From positions 420,737-484,736 of the forward strand of contig JANWVY010000002.1 in the NCBI GenBank assembly GCA_025056455.1: DNA of 64,000 nucleotides, given 5' to 3'. A model generated the notes under the pieces. It worked only from the letters and a program-made list of their open reading frames with translations. It was not told the DNA's origin and made no database searches. Positions 54,454 through 63,413 of the stretch are shown piece after piece. The stretch's first letter is position 1. Each line of letters begins with the position of its first letter. The DNA is from Bryobacteraceae bacterium. GTDB lineage: Bacteria > Acidobacteriota > Terriglobia > Bryobacterales > Bryobacteraceae. A program made the position numbers and the translations under genes.

Positions 54454-54604
54454 TTCGAAGCAATTTGATCTGGGGCCGGGGGAACAACCTGTGTGTTGTC
54501 AGGGTTGTAAATTCGGCCTGATTTCTGCATCGTGGTTCAAACCGGCTGCCGGGGCAGGCCTAGTCTAACCGTTGTTTGCCTTCCGATCCGGCCGGCTGCC
54601 TGGG

Positions 54605-54610
54605 TAAGCT
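54605..54610 (+). promoter_or_regulatory. -10-like element TAAGCT, leaderless arrangement
   Basis: TAAGCT is separated by seven bases from ATG 54618. No ribosome site is visible ahead of the glycosyltransferase start. Confidence 0.35.
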
Positions 54611-54617
54611 ACAAACC

Positions 54618-55856
54618 ATGAAAGCCCGAATCCTGTTGAGTCTCCCCCAGCTCCCTCAGGATCCGGCCAGCGGCGCGGCAAGAACCGCGAAGACTGCGGT
54701 TGAGTTCGCCAAAGAAGCTGGTTTTGAAGTGCGGGCGCTGGGGACGACGGCGACGGAACGGGGAAACAAGACCGACACTCTGAGTTATCTCCAGTCCATG
54801 GGCTTGGAGGTGGAGGTAACCCAACCGGGCCCGCGCAATCGCCGGGAATTTCGCTTTGTCCAGCGCGGTATCCCCTACACGCTGCTCGACACCGGGCGGC
54901 TTCCGCTGCTCGGCTGGGAGAGCGCGCATGGCCGTCACTTTGACAGTTTGTTTGACCGCGAGCTGCAAACCTTTCAACCGGATATTCTCTTCACCTATGG
55001 AGCAACTCCGGCCGACGTCCGCCGGCACCGCAAAGCCAAGCTAGCCGGAGCCAAGATTGCCTTTTGCGTGTTTAACATTGGCTATCTGGTGAAGGGATTC
55101 TTCGACCAGATTGACGCGGTCACGACGCCGAGCGAGTTTATGGCGCAGCGCTACCGGGAGGCGGTTGGGTTAGAGAGCATACCGCTGCCAACGCCGCTTG
55201 AGCCAGAGGACGTGCTGGCACCGGAGCGGGATCCGATTTTTGTCACCATGGTGAATCCGTCTGTGGAAAAAGGTTTGTTTTTCTTCGCCCGTCTGGCCGA
55301 AGAGATTGGCAGGCGGCATCCTCAAATCGCGCTCCTCGCAATTGAGTCCCGGGAAACAGCCGGCATGGTGTTCAAGGCTGGTTTATTGGGCGGATTCGAC
55401 CTTCGAAGGCACGAAAACCTAATGGTGGCTGGCGCCGCTCCAAAACCCAAAGACATCTTCGCCAGTACGCGTCTGTTAGTGGTTGCTTCTTGCTGGGAAG
55501 AGCCCTCCGGGCGCGTCGTCGCCGAGGCTCTGGTGAACGGCGTGCCACCGCTGGTGAGCGACCGGGGAGGTCTGGCCGAAAGTTGCAACGGCGCGGGCTA
55601 TGTGCTTCCTCTTCCCGCCGATTACACGATCCACACGCGCCAGCCCGTTTCCGCCGCCGCCGTGGAACCCTGGATAGAAGTCATCGGCAAGCTGTGCTTC
55701 GATGAGGAGCTCTATCAGCAGCAGGTGGCCCGCTGCCGCCAAGCCGGTGAGATGGATTCGCGAGAAAAACTCAAACCTCGCTCTCTTGAGTTTTTTGAAA
55801 AAGCTCTGCAAGGCACAGCGAAGTCACGACCATGGAAGTTCCAATACACGCCATAA
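54618..55856 (+). CDS. Glycosyltransferase, GT-B fold (GT4-like)
   Basis: A 412-residue enzyme. The N-terminal Rossmann half starts MKARILLSLPQLPQDPASGA, with TAVEFAKEAGFEVRALGTT. The C-terminal donor half contains MVNPSVEKGLFFFARLAEE, ASTRLLVVASCWEEPSGRVVAEALVNG (EX7E-type region) and GVPPLVSDRGGLAESCNGAG. It would transfer a sugar from a nucleotide donor, perhaps to a glycan or protein. The start is ATG 54618; the longer open frame to 54576 is not supported. It overlaps the next glycosyltransferase by 25 bases. Confidence 0.88.
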   Translation: MKARILLSLPQLPQDPASGAARTAKTAVEFAKEAGFEVRALGTTATERGNKTDTLSYLQSMGLEVEVTQPGPRNRREFRFVQRGIPYTLLDTGRLPLLGWESAHGRHFDSLFDRELQTFQPDILFTYGATPADVRRHRKAKLAGAKIAFCVFNIGYLVKGFFDQIDAVTTPSEFMAQRYREAVGLESIPLPTPLEPEDVLAPERDPIFVTMVNPSVEKGLFFFARLAEEIGRRHPQIALLAIESRETAGMVFKAGLLGGFDLRRHENLMVAGAAPKPKDIFASTRLLVVASCWEEPSGRVVAEALVNGVPPLVSDRGGLAESCNGAGYVLPLPADYTIHTRQPVSAAAVEPWIEVIGKLCFDEELYQQQVARCRQAGEMDSREKLKPRSLEFFEKALQGTAKSRPWKFQYTP

Positions 55857-56662
55857 CGCTTGCCGGGGCGGGTTCGCCCACTCTTTATCACTGGATCCGG
55901 CACTATCAAGAACTGGGCGTTGACGAGATTCATGTGCATTTGCATATTCCCGAAGGCCAGGCCGCTGCCCGGGAGCCTCTGGAAGCGGACGCGCAGGCCG
56001 CCGGATGTCGCATCGCGGCCGTACACTCTGGCGATTGGATGGCCGCTGCGCATGCGGTCTATCACGAAAGCCGTCAAGCTTTTCCCAACCACTGGTTCGT
56101 ACTGGCTGACGTGGATGAATTCCAGGAATATCCGGGGGGTCTGCGGAAGGTCATCTCCGAATGCGATCGCGTGGGATTTGACGCCATTCGCGGTTGTTTT
56201 CTGGACCGGCTCTCGAGAGACGGAGTCTTGGCGCCGGTCGAGAAACACCGGCCTCTCAGCCAGCAATTCCCGATTGGAGCATTTTTGACAGCAACCATCC
56301 TGCTCGGGGACCCGCGCAAAGTTGTGGCTGTGAAAGGGGGCAGGCCCGTGCGTCGAGGACAGCATCATCCGATTGGAGGCAATCCTTGCCCCCCGCGCTA
56401 TTATTATTTGCCCGTGCATCACTACAAGTGGGTGGCGGGGCTTGAGGAGCGCCTTTGTGCCCGAATCGATTACCTCAAGAAGCAGGGCTATATGCGCTGG
56501 GGCGAAAGCGCACGTTTCTTACAATGGCTGAAACACAACGGCGGCCGGATCAATCTTCAGGAACCTGCGCTCATGGCGGCCGACTCCACCAACGGGTATC
56601 CGCACTGGGCGCGCTTGGTGCAAAAGGCGCTGGATCTTCCGATCCCAGCCGTTACCTCGTAA
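55832..56662 (+). CDS. Glycosyltransferase family 2-like (Glyco_tranf_2_4/GT92-like)
   Basis: A 276-residue GT-A protein. It begins IHAITLAGAGSPTLYHWIRHYQELGVDEIHV, typical of this group, and carries the metal-binding ADVDEFQEYPGG (DxD). HHYKWVAGLEERLCARIDYLKKQG is a family feature further on. The gene starts inside the end of the preceding glycosyltransferase, pointing to coupled expression and a common glycan. Donor and acceptor unknown. Confidence 0.85.
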   Translation: MEVPIHAITLAGAGSPTLYHWIRHYQELGVDEIHVHLHIPEGQAAAREPLEADAQAAGCRIAAVHSGDWMAAAHAVYHESRQAFPNHWFVLADVDEFQEYPGGLRKVISECDRVGFDAIRGCFLDRLSRDGVLAPVEKHRPLSQQFPIGAFLTATILLGDPRKVVAVKGGRPVRRGQHHPIGGNPCPPRYYYLPVHHYKWVAGLEERLCARIDYLKKQGYMRWGESARFLQWLKHNGGRINLQEPALMAADSTNGYPHWARLVQKALDLPIPAVTS

Positions 56663-56850
56663 GGCTGATTTCCCAAATTCCCAGCCAAAATCTGAGTACC
56701 CATGCGGAGCGCTAAGAGCGAACTCTCCGGTGAGAAGCAAGCGCCGCAGGCGTTTTCGGACGTGGCAGTTCAAGAATCTTTAATGATTTGGCTTGAAACC
56801 GGCAAGGCGCTTGGACGTCTCAAGCGGTGGAAAGGAGAAGCGATCCTTCA

Positions 56851-57360
56851 ATGAAATCTCTTATCGCTGCCCAGCTTGCGGTCAGTCTGGTGCTTTTTGC
56901 TGGCTCTGTCTCGGCCGAGCCAGTTTCTCAAGGACCCGCGGCAGCTACTTCCGCTAGGCCTCAGGCCTCTGCCGCTTCCGAGGTCCAATCCATGATTCAG
57001 GCCGTTTCTGGGCTGCTGGAGAGCATCGACCAGGCGGCGAGCAAACTCGATTCAGCCGAGCCCGCCACCCAAGCCGGATCGCCAAAAGAAGTTGCTGAGC
57101 CAGCGAAGTCCGCTGCGGCCGCCAGCAGCTCGCCGGTTGAGTCTGCCCAGCCGTCAGAGCCGGTGAAACGAGCAGAGGCGGCGCGGAAGCGGGGTTGGAA
57201 AAGCCGTGCCGTTCTGATCTCAGCGGGCGCCGCTTCCGGAGCGGCGATCGGCGCTACCATCACCAAGGATAAGAAAGGGGCCATCCTGGGAGCAGTTGCG
57301 GGCGGCTTCGCAGGCTTCCTCTACGACCAGATCACCTCCAAGAAATCCGGGTCGATCTAA
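56851..57360 (+). CDS. Secreted Ala-rich glycine-zipper protein
   Basis: A 169-residue protein: signal peptide MKSLIAAQLAVSLVLFAGSVSA, a low-complexity Ala/Ser/Pro/Glu linker at about 25-118, a basic segment (RAEAARKRGWKSRAV) and a glycine zipper (ISAGAASGAAIGATI; GAILGAVAGGFAGFLYDQI). It shares the zipper theme, but not clear homology, with the gene at 50637. ATG 56851 lies 13 bases after AAGGAG; a GTG at 56827 is the alternative. Function unknown. Confidence 0.72.
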   Translation: MKSLIAAQLAVSLVLFAGSVSAEPVSQGPAAATSARPQASAASEVQSMIQAVSGLLESIDQAASKLDSAEPATQAGSPKEVAEPAKSAAAASSSPVESAQPSEPVKRAEAARKRGWKSRAVLISAGAASGAAIGATITKDKKGAILGAVAGGFAGFLYDQITSKKSGSI

Positions 57361-57442
57361 GAAGAGTGCATTCCCCCGCGCAAACACGCGAGATTAACAC
57401 TCTTACCCGGCTCAGAGCCATTGCCTAGAAATCTGGAAGAAG

Positions 57443-57712
57443 TTACGAATAGTCATACCAAGAAGAGTGCGCCGACCACCCGGCACAGGAGTGGCACTGC
57501 GTCATCTTCCAGGCGTGCAGGCAGGCAGGACACACGCCGCCGGTGTCAAAAGTATGCCAGAAATGGCCGCAAACACAGGCCCAGACTTCAGATGGCCCCG
57601 GTTTCCATCCGCATCGCGGACATCGGATCCGGGGCCCGCAAACCCCGGAGCCGCCGCTCAGCAGAGTCGTTTGCTCGGGATCGAGAACGGATGGTTTCCT
57701 TGGCACGATCAT
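57443..57712 (-). CDS. Small zinc-ribbon protein with four Cys pairs
   Basis: An 89-residue protein with Cys31/34 (CPRCGWKPGP), Cys46/48 (WACVCGHFWHTFDTGG), Cys61/64 (CPACLHAW) and Cys73/76 (TQCHSCAGWSAHSSWY): a double zinc-binding arrangement. I recall similar conserved hypothetical proteins with the HFWHTFDTGGVCPAC core but know no function. ATG 57712 lies two bases after GGAGG; GTG 57706 has better spacing and may be the real start. It starts 41 bases after the glucarate-dehydratase-like gene and probably shares its transcript. Confidence 0.72.
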   Translation of the reverse strand: MIVPRKPSVLDPEQTTLLSGGSGVCGPRIRCPRCGWKPGPSEVWACVCGHFWHTFDTGGVCPACLHAWKMTQCHSCAGWSAHSSWYDYS

Positions 57713-57753
57713 TTCCTCCGAACCGAGTGGTGAGGGGCAAACATTCGTCACCC

Positions 57754-59073
57754 TCACCAACGCGGTAGCACACGCCGCCAGTTCGGATCAACTCGTTTCC
57801 GCATTTCCGCCTCGTCATCCCGTTTGCGATAGGGCAATTTTTCGTAACGTTCGCCGAGCCGGGCCAGCTGGTCGTAGTCGAGTTCGACACCGAGGCCGCC
57901 TTTCTCAGGGATGCGCACCGAGCCGTTATGAAATGGAATTCGGCCGCCGAGGACGACTTCATCCTGCTCGGTTTGCCAGGGATAATGGGTGTCGCAGGCG
58001 AAGTTGAGGTGCGGGCAGGCCGCCGCGGCATGGGCCATGGCCATTAAGCTCACACCCAGGTGATTGTTGGAGTGCATGGAAAGACCAAGGCCGAGCACGC
58101 TGCAAAAGTGATCGAGCTGCAGCTGCGCTCGGAGTCCTCCCCAGTAGTGTGGATCCGAAAGTACGATTTGCACAGCACCGAGTTTCCAGGCCTGGGGGAT
58201 GTGAGCAAAGGAAGTCACGGCCACGTTACTGGCTAGGGGTGTTGAAATGCCATCCGCCAGGAGCCGTTTTCGCACTTCGGCCATTCCCTCAAGCCCTGCG
58301 CAAGGGTCTTCCAAATACCCTCCGCCCGATAATTCTTCTGCCAGCTGCTGGCCCACTTTCACGCTGGTTTCCACACTCCAAGCGCAGTTGGGATCAATGC
58401 GCAGCGGCAGGGCTGGACCGAACTCTCGCCGCAAGGCGCGAATCGTTTCCACTTCCAGCTCTGGATCGAGAACGCCACCTTTGAGCTTGATCTCCCGGAA
58501 GCCATACTTTTGGATCATTTGGTGCGCCTGGCGGACAATCGCCTCTGGGGTGAGAGCCTCGCCGTACTCATCAGGGCGCTCATCTTCGCCAAGGCCCCCA
58601 CCTCCGCGGTGCTTGTAGAAAAGATAAGCAGAAAACGGCGCCTCGCTCCGGGCGCGTCCGCCAAGCAGATCGCAAAGAGGCTTATTCCAGGCCTTGCCAA
58701 TGGCGTCGAGACAGGCAATTTCAATGGCGGCAAAGGTGCGGCTGTGCCGGTCGAGGGGATTTTCGCCTGGAACATGCCAGGTTTGAGAACGATCGCCCTC
58801 GACTCCAGAGGTCTCCTGCTGGGCTTGCGCCTCGAATTCCATCAGCAAGCTGGTCAATTGGAATACATCTCGGCCAATTAGTTTTTCTCGCGCCGCTTGA
58901 AGCTGGGCTAGCGGTTGTTCTCCGCCGTAGGTTTCCGAGCAGCCTCGAATTCCCTCGTCGGTTTCGATCTCGACGATGGTGCGTAGGGCGTAGGGGGCAT
59001 GCAAGCCGTAGGAGCTACGCAGCGGAGGGTCGGCGATGGCCACGGGGTAGAGATGAAGGGCGGTAATTTTCAT
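57754..59073 (-). CDS. Enolase-superfamily enzyme, glucarate dehydratase-like
   Basis: A 439-residue enzyme. N-terminal capping domain MKITALHLYPVAIADPPL, then YLFYKHRGGGG, the KxK motif REIKLKGGVLDPE, metal ligands LRIDPNCAWS and GYLEDPCAGLEG, then SDPHYWGGLRAQLQ and LSMHSNNHLGVSLMAMAH (catalytic His region). This pattern fits the glucarate dehydratase subgroup, giving 5-keto-4-deoxyglucarate from D-glucarate. ATG 59073 with GGGAAG is preferred to 59088. Sugar-acid specificity is inferred. It precedes the zinc-ribbon gene and lies downstream of argR, possibly in a separate transcript. Confidence 0.88.
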   Translation of the reverse strand: MKITALHLYPVAIADPPLRSSYGLHAPYALRTIVEIETDEGIRGCSETYGGEQPLAQLQAAREKLIGRDVFQLTSLLMEFEAQAQQETSGVEGDRSQTWHVPGENPLDRHSRTFAAIEIACLDAIGKAWNKPLCDLLGGRARSEAPFSAYLFYKHRGGGGLGEDERPDEYGEALTPEAIVRQAHQMIQKYGFREIKLKGGVLDPELEVETIRALRREFGPALPLRIDPNCAWSVETSVKVGQQLAEELSGGGYLEDPCAGLEGMAEVRKRLLADGISTPLASNVAVTSFAHIPQAWKLGAVQIVLSDPHYWGGLRAQLQLDHFCSVLGLGLSMHSNNHLGVSLMAMAHAAAACPHLNFACDTHYPWQTEQDEVVLGGRIPFHNGSVRIPEKGGLGVELDYDQLARLGERYEKLPYRKRDDEAEMRKRVDPNWRRVLPRW

Positions 59074-59193
59074 GACGCTTCCCATCATGTCATGGAATTT
59101 GCAAACCCCGTTTCGGCAAAAACGAGCCGCCGAAAGTCACTGGAATTGAGCCCTGACTGCAACGTGAGGACCTTCATACGGCGCAAAGGAAGG

Positions 59194-59619
59194 CTACAAC
59201 AGCGCGAGTTTACGCTGGAGCTCGAGTGCCGTCTCATCGTCAGGGGCAACGACAAGAACCGTGTCGTCTCCTGCAACGGTGCCCACGATCTCCGGCCAGT
59301 TAGCCTGATCTAGGGCGACGGCGAGGGGACTCGCGCTGCCCGGGCGAGTTTTGACCACAACCAGATTTTTCGCCACCCGAACGTCGGTGAGAAACTCGGC
59401 GATTGCGTCCTCAAGCGGCAGTCCTGCCGGTGCGGAGGCCAGCGGCCGGTAGCCTTCGGGGGTTTTCGCAAGTTTAAGCTCACGGATATCCCGCGACAGT
59501 GTGACCTGAGTTGCCTGGATTCCCCGTTTGGCGAGTAGCTCGGCAAGCTCTTCCTGTGTCTGCACGCGCTGGCGGCGGATAATTTCAAGGATTGCTTGCT
59601 GGCGCCGGCGTTTGATCAT
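59194..59619 (-). CDS. argR: Arginine repressor
   Basis: A 141-residue regulator with an N-terminal winged helix (RQQAILEIIRRQRVQTQEELAELL; TLSRDIRELKLAK) and a C-terminal oligomerisation/arginine-binding domain with GTVAGDDTVLVVA. ArgR hexamers bind ARG boxes with arginine as co-repressor. GGGGAGG precedes the ATG. It is the third gene of argF-argH-argR, so it should be controlled by the ARG boxes ahead of argF, that is, by itself. Confidence 0.95.
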   Translation of the reverse strand: MIKRRRQQAILEIIRRQRVQTQEELAELLAKRGIQATQVTLSRDIRELKLAKTPEGYRPLASAPAGLPLEDAIAEFLTDVRVAKNLVVVKTRPGSASPLAVALDQANWPEIVGTVAGDDTVLVVAPDDETALELQRKLALL

Positions 59620-59629
59620 GTCCTCCCCT

Positions 59630-61015
59630 TCAGGACTGCATCTGGCTTAGCCGCTGCTCGGCCTCTGCCAGAGCCTCGGCCACCCGCTCTGGCGCTGTGC
59701 CGCCGAAAACCACGCGGGTCTTAATGGCCTCGCGAGGATCGAGCAGAGCAGCCATCTCTGGCTTAAATTCAGGAGCGAAAGCCGCGAGTTCGGCGCCGCT
59801 CCAGTCCTTGGCGCTGCGCCCCTGTTTGATGCTTTCCAACACCAGGCGCCCTACGATCTGATGGGCCTGGTGAAAGGGGAGGCCCTGGCGCGCGAGAGCG
59901 TCGGCAAGGTCTGTCGCTACAGCCCAGCTTTGCTCGACGGCCCGCAGGGCCAAGTCCGGTTTCAGCGTCACTGTCGGCACTACAGCGCACGCCATTTCGA
60001 GCGATTGCAAGAGCTGGGAGACGACATCGAAGAGAGGCTCTTTGTCCTCCTGCATGTCGCGGTTGTAAGTCATGGGCAGCGCCTTTAAGGTGACCAGCAG
60101 GGCAAGGTAAGCGCCGAAGACTCGGCCAGCCTTTCCACGAATGAGTTCAAGCGAATCAGGATTTCGCTTTTGCGGCATCATGCTGGAGCCGCTGGTGACG
60201 CCGTCACCCAGATCCATCCAGCCGAATTCTTCGCTCGTATAGAGAATCCAGTCCTCGGCCAGGCGGCTCAGATGGAGCATGGTGAGGTTGGCGGCGTGCT
60301 CAAAATCGAGCAGGAAATCCCGGTCGCCACTCCCATCCATACTGTTGCGCGTAATCGAATCAAAGCCCAGCTCCCGGGCAATGGCTTCCCGGTCGATCGG
60401 AAACCCGCTGCCGGCCAGGGCGCCGGAACCGAGGGGCATCACGTTCACGCTGCGGCGCGCTTGGCCCAAGCGCTCCCAGTCGCGCGCGAACATCTCGAAA
60501 TAGGCCAGCACGTAGTGGGGCCACAGGACGGGTTGGGCACGCCGGGTGTGCGTATAACCGGGAATGATCGCCTCTGGGTAACGCTGCGCCAGCGCGAGCA
60601 GTTCCCGCATCAGCTGCACCAAGCGCTGACGCGCTTGGTCGATTTGCCCGCGTAGCCACAGGCGAACGTCGAGCGACACCTGATCATTCCGGCTGCGCCC
60701 AGTGTGAATTTTATCTGCGAGATCCGCTCCCACCCGCTCCTTCAATTTGCGAATCACCACGGTGTGTACGTCTTCTTCGACACAGCCGTCAAAAAAAGCG
60801 GGATCCTTGGCCTGCTCGAGCAGGGATTCGAGCGCCTCAAGCAGTTTCTGGCATTCGTCGTCCGAAAGGACACCTGCCGACCGCAGGCCCCTGGCGTGGG
60901 CGAGGGAACCGAGAAGATCCGCCTCAATCAGTCTTTTGTCATAGTCCAGGCTGCGGCCGAAACGTTCAAAAACTTCCGACGGCCCGCTCTCAAATCTTCC
61001 ACCCCAAAGCTTCAT
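59630..61015 (-). CDS. argH: Argininosuccinate lyase
   Basis: A 461-residue enzyme of the fumarase/aspartase superfamily, splitting argininosuccinate into arginine and fumarate. MKLWGGRFESGPSEVFERF starts the family; KIHTGRSRNDQVSLDVRLWL, IIPGYTHTRRAQPVLWPHY and the signature SGSSMMPQKRNPDSLELIRG are present. It lies 28 bases after argF and ten before argR. argG is not in the window. Confidence 0.96.
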   Translation of the reverse strand: MKLWGGRFESGPSEVFERFGRSLDYDKRLIEADLLGSLAHARGLRSAGVLSDDECQKLLEALESLLEQAKDPAFFDGCVEEDVHTVVIRKLKERVGADLADKIHTGRSRNDQVSLDVRLWLRGQIDQARQRLVQLMRELLALAQRYPEAIIPGYTHTRRAQPVLWPHYVLAYFEMFARDWERLGQARRSVNVMPLGSGALAGSGFPIDREAIARELGFDSITRNSMDGSGDRDFLLDFEHAANLTMLHLSRLAEDWILYTSEEFGWMDLGDGVTSGSSMMPQKRNPDSLELIRGKAGRVFGAYLALLVTLKALPMTYNRDMQEDKEPLFDVVSQLLQSLEMACAVVPTVTLKPDLALRAVEQSWAVATDLADALARQGLPFHQAHQIVGRLVLESIKQGRSAKDWSGAELAAFAPEFKPEMAALLDPREAIKTRVVFGGTAPERVAEALAEAEQRLSQMQS

Positions 61016-61043
61016 CCCGCTTTTAATTGTGGAGGGCGCCGGC

Positions 61044-61988
61044 TTAGGGGAGCAACATCAGGAGCAGCGCTTTTTGCGCATGCAGGCGATTTTCTGCCTG
61101 GTCGAAGACCACCGAGCGCGGAAACTCCATGACGGCGTCGGTAACTTCTTGACCCCGCTTGGCAGGCAAACAGTGCATAAATATGGCGTCCTCGCGCGCC
61201 GCCGCCATTACGTTTTCGCTCACCTGATAGCCGGCAAAGTTCGCCTTGCGTTGCTCGGCCTCGGCTTCTTGTCCCATGCTGGCCCAGACGTCAGTGTACA
61301 CCGCATGCGCTCCGCGGACGGCCTCGTACGGATCCCGGCACACTTCGAACTTGGCACCTGTCTCCCAGGCGAAGCTCCGCGCCTGAGCGACGATACCCGG
61401 CTCCGGTTCGTGGCCCTGGGGCGTGGCGATCGCGAAGTCAGCACCCAAGCGGCTCAATTGCAGCATCAGCGAATGCGCCACGTTGTTCCCGTCGCCAATA
61501 AACGCCAGTTTCAGCCCGCGAAAGGCGCCAAATCTTTCTTTGAGGGTCACCATATCGGCCAGCGCCTGACAGGGATGAAAGCGATCGCTTAAGGCGTTGA
61601 TGACTGGCACGCTCGACCACTGTGCAAGCTCCTCTACCGTCTGCTGCGAGAAGGTGCGGGCCACAATGCCATGCGTCCACCGGTCCAAATTCCGGGCTAC
61701 GTCGCGCAACGGCTCCCGTTCGCCAATCGGTCCCGTGGAGAGAATGGCGTCCCCGCCGAGCTGCTTAATTGCCAGCTCGAAGGTGATCCGCGTTCGCAAG
61801 GAGGGTTTTTCAAAAAGCAAGCTCAGATAGCGGCCCTTCAGCGCAGTGGCGTAGCGCCCAGGATTACGCTTCAGCTGAATGGTGAGATCGAGCAACGCCA
61901 CAAGTTCGGGCGCCGTCAAGTCCAAGTCCGAGCGCAAGTCACCCTGCGCCAATCGCCTCGGCGCCAGGTCCGTCAACAGAGCCGCCAT
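61044..61988 (-). CDS. argF: Ornithine carbamoyltransferase
   Basis: A 314-residue enzyme forming citrulline from ornithine and carbamoyl phosphate. Carbamoyl-phosphate motif FEKPSLRTR (usual STRTR variant), VPVINALSDRFHPCQALADM (HPCQ), AFIGDGNNVAHSL, DVWASMGQEAEAEQR and MHCLPAKRGQEVTD (ornithine site HCLP). ATG 61988 has GAGGAGG upstream; the longer frame to 62051 would run into the ARG boxes. The promoter is overlapped by two ARG boxes, and argH and argR follow. Confidence 0.96.
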   Translation of the reverse strand: MAALLTDLAPRRLAQGDLRSDLDLTAPELVALLDLTIQLKRNPGRYATALKGRYLSLLFEKPSLRTRITFELAIKQLGGDAILSTGPIGEREPLRDVARNLDRWTHGIVARTFSQQTVEELAQWSSVPVINALSDRFHPCQALADMVTLKERFGAFRGLKLAFIGDGNNVAHSLMLQLSRLGADFAIATPQGHEPEPGIVAQARSFAWETGAKFEVCRDPYEAVRGAHAVYTDVWASMGQEAEAEQRKANFAGYQVSENVMAAAREDAIFMHCLPAKRGQEVTDAVMEFPRSVVFDQAENRLHAQKALLLMLLP

Positions 61989-62034
61989 GTTGATGTCCTC
62001 CTCAGAGACGAGAAAGGGCTGCTGAAAGCGCCCT

Positions 62035-62071
62035 TGTGAATGATTATTCACAATAATGAATAATTACACAA
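62035..62071 (-). promoter_or_regulatory. Tandem ARG boxes overlapping the argF promoter
   Basis: Box 1 is TGTGAATGATTATTCACA (62035-62052), a palindrome with one mismatched pair; box 2 is TAATGAATAATTACAC (62054-62069). Their centres are about two helical turns apart, as is typical for ArgR sites. On the minus strand a promoter TTGTGT (62066-62071), a 17-base spacer and AATAAT (62043-62048) lies inside the boxes, so bound ArgR would block RNA polymerase. The following leader to ATG 61988 is about 50 bases. Confidence 0.85.
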
Positions 62072-62167
62072 TCCTCGCGCTCTTGCAACCAATTCCTGCG
62101 ACCCGTCACCGAGAACCGGATTTGCTGGTTTCTGCTCGTTGACCCCCGAAAGTACTAGCTGCGTGGC

Positions 62168-63406
62168 CTACCAGTTGGTGTAGGAGCCATCGGGACGCCG
62201 CAACAGCGGCGTCAGCGTGTAGCGCTCCTGGTAATCGCCGATTAACTGGAGCTGAGACGTGTCGACCTCCACGCCAAGGCCAGGCCGGTCATTCGGCCAG
62301 AGTTTGCCGTTTTTGAAGTCGTAGCCTTGCTTTAAGTATGGCCAGCTGCGGGTGCCGCCCATGACTAGCTCCATCAAGACCGGGCCGGGAAACACAGCGG
62401 CGCAATGGACCATAGCTGCTTCGGAAATTGGTCCCGTGAAATGTGGCACCAGACCGATGTAGTGCGTTTCGCACAGGGCTGCGATTTTTTGGAAATCCGT
62501 GATGCCGCCTACGTTCGGGATGGTGACCCGGGCGTAATCGATCAGGTGTTCTTCAATCAACATGTTCCAATCCCACTTGGGGCCGAATTGCTCACCCACG
62601 GCAATGGGCACCTTTACCTGCTTGCGCAACGTCCGGTACACGCCAGGATTTTCGCTGCGGATTAAATCTTCGACGAAGTAGGGACGGAGAGGTTCGATGA
62701 GGTTGGCGAGGGTGACGGCGTCTGGCATGTCCAGCTCGGTATGGAAGTCGATGCACCAGGCTCCATCTTTGCCCACGCCTTGACGAACCTGTTTGCACAG
62801 TTCGTAGGTTCGATTCACCAGGTCGAAGCGATCGAGCACTGGGTCTCGGCCATCGGTGGAGATGCGGTAGGCGCGAAAGCCAGCCTCAATGCAAGCGCGC
62901 GCGACCTCCGCCGGACTCCCCTTAGCTGGAAAACCCGTGGAATAGCATTCAATGTAATCGCGCGAAAGACCGCCAAGCAGCTGGTAGACGGGGACGCCAA
63001 GCGCCTTGCCTTTTAAGTCCCACAGGGCGACGTCGAGAGCGCCAAGCGCATGCACTTTTTCTCTGCCTGCGGGATAAAAGTAACCGCGGTACATGATTTG
63101 CCACAGGCGGTCGGTGCGGAAAGGGTCCTCGCCAATGAGCATGCTGGCGCACTGTTCCATGGTGTCATCCGAGCCGCCTTCACCCACGCCAACCAGGCCC
63201 GCGTCGGTCTCCACCAAAACAACATTCGTACTCTGATTAAACAGCGGCTGACGGACATTCGGACGGCCGGCCGCGTCGGTCGGAGTTTTGTAGTATCGGA
63301 TGCGCGTGATCTTTGTTTTCGGGAGCCCCGCAGCGTCCGCCTGGTCGGAAAGAGCCGCCAGGCCAGCCACTCCGGGCCAAAGCTTCAGAAAGGCTCTGCG
63401 ATCCAT
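62168..63406 (-). CDS. Enolase-superfamily (mandelate racemase/galactonate dehydratase-like) protein, Tat-type signal
   Basis: A 412-residue protein. MDRRAFLKLWPGVAGLAAL is a Tat-like signal, unusual for this cytoplasmic superfamily. The capping domain (LVETDAGLVGVGEGGSDDT), the barrel with RISTDGRDP, the metal ligands CIDFHTELD, FVEDLIRSEN and VGEQFGPKWD, and VPHFTGPIS (catalytic His region) place it in the mandelate racemase group (D-galactonate dehydratase-like). ATG 63406 follows TAAGAT by seven bases; the frame is open to 63556, but the signal peptide supports 63406. It lies upstream of the argF promoter on the same strand. Substrate unknown. Confidence 0.85.
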   Translation of the reverse strand: MDRRAFLKLWPGVAGLAALSDQADAAGLPKTKITRIRYYKTPTDAAGRPNVRQPLFNQSTNVVLVETDAGLVGVGEGGSDDTMEQCASMLIGEDPFRTDRLWQIMYRGYFYPAGREKVHALGALDVALWDLKGKALGVPVYQLLGGLSRDYIECYSTGFPAKGSPAEVARACIEAGFRAYRISTDGRDPVLDRFDLVNRTYELCKQVRQGVGKDGAWCIDFHTELDMPDAVTLANLIEPLRPYFVEDLIRSENPGVYRTLRKQVKVPIAVGEQFGPKWDWNMLIEEHLIDYARVTIPNVGGITDFQKIAALCETHYIGLVPHFTGPISEAAMVHCAAVFPGPVLMELVMGGTRSWPYLKQGYDFKNGKLWPNDRPGLGVEVDTSQLQLIGDYQERYTLTPLLRRPDGSYTNW

Positions 63407-63413
63407 CCCAGCC

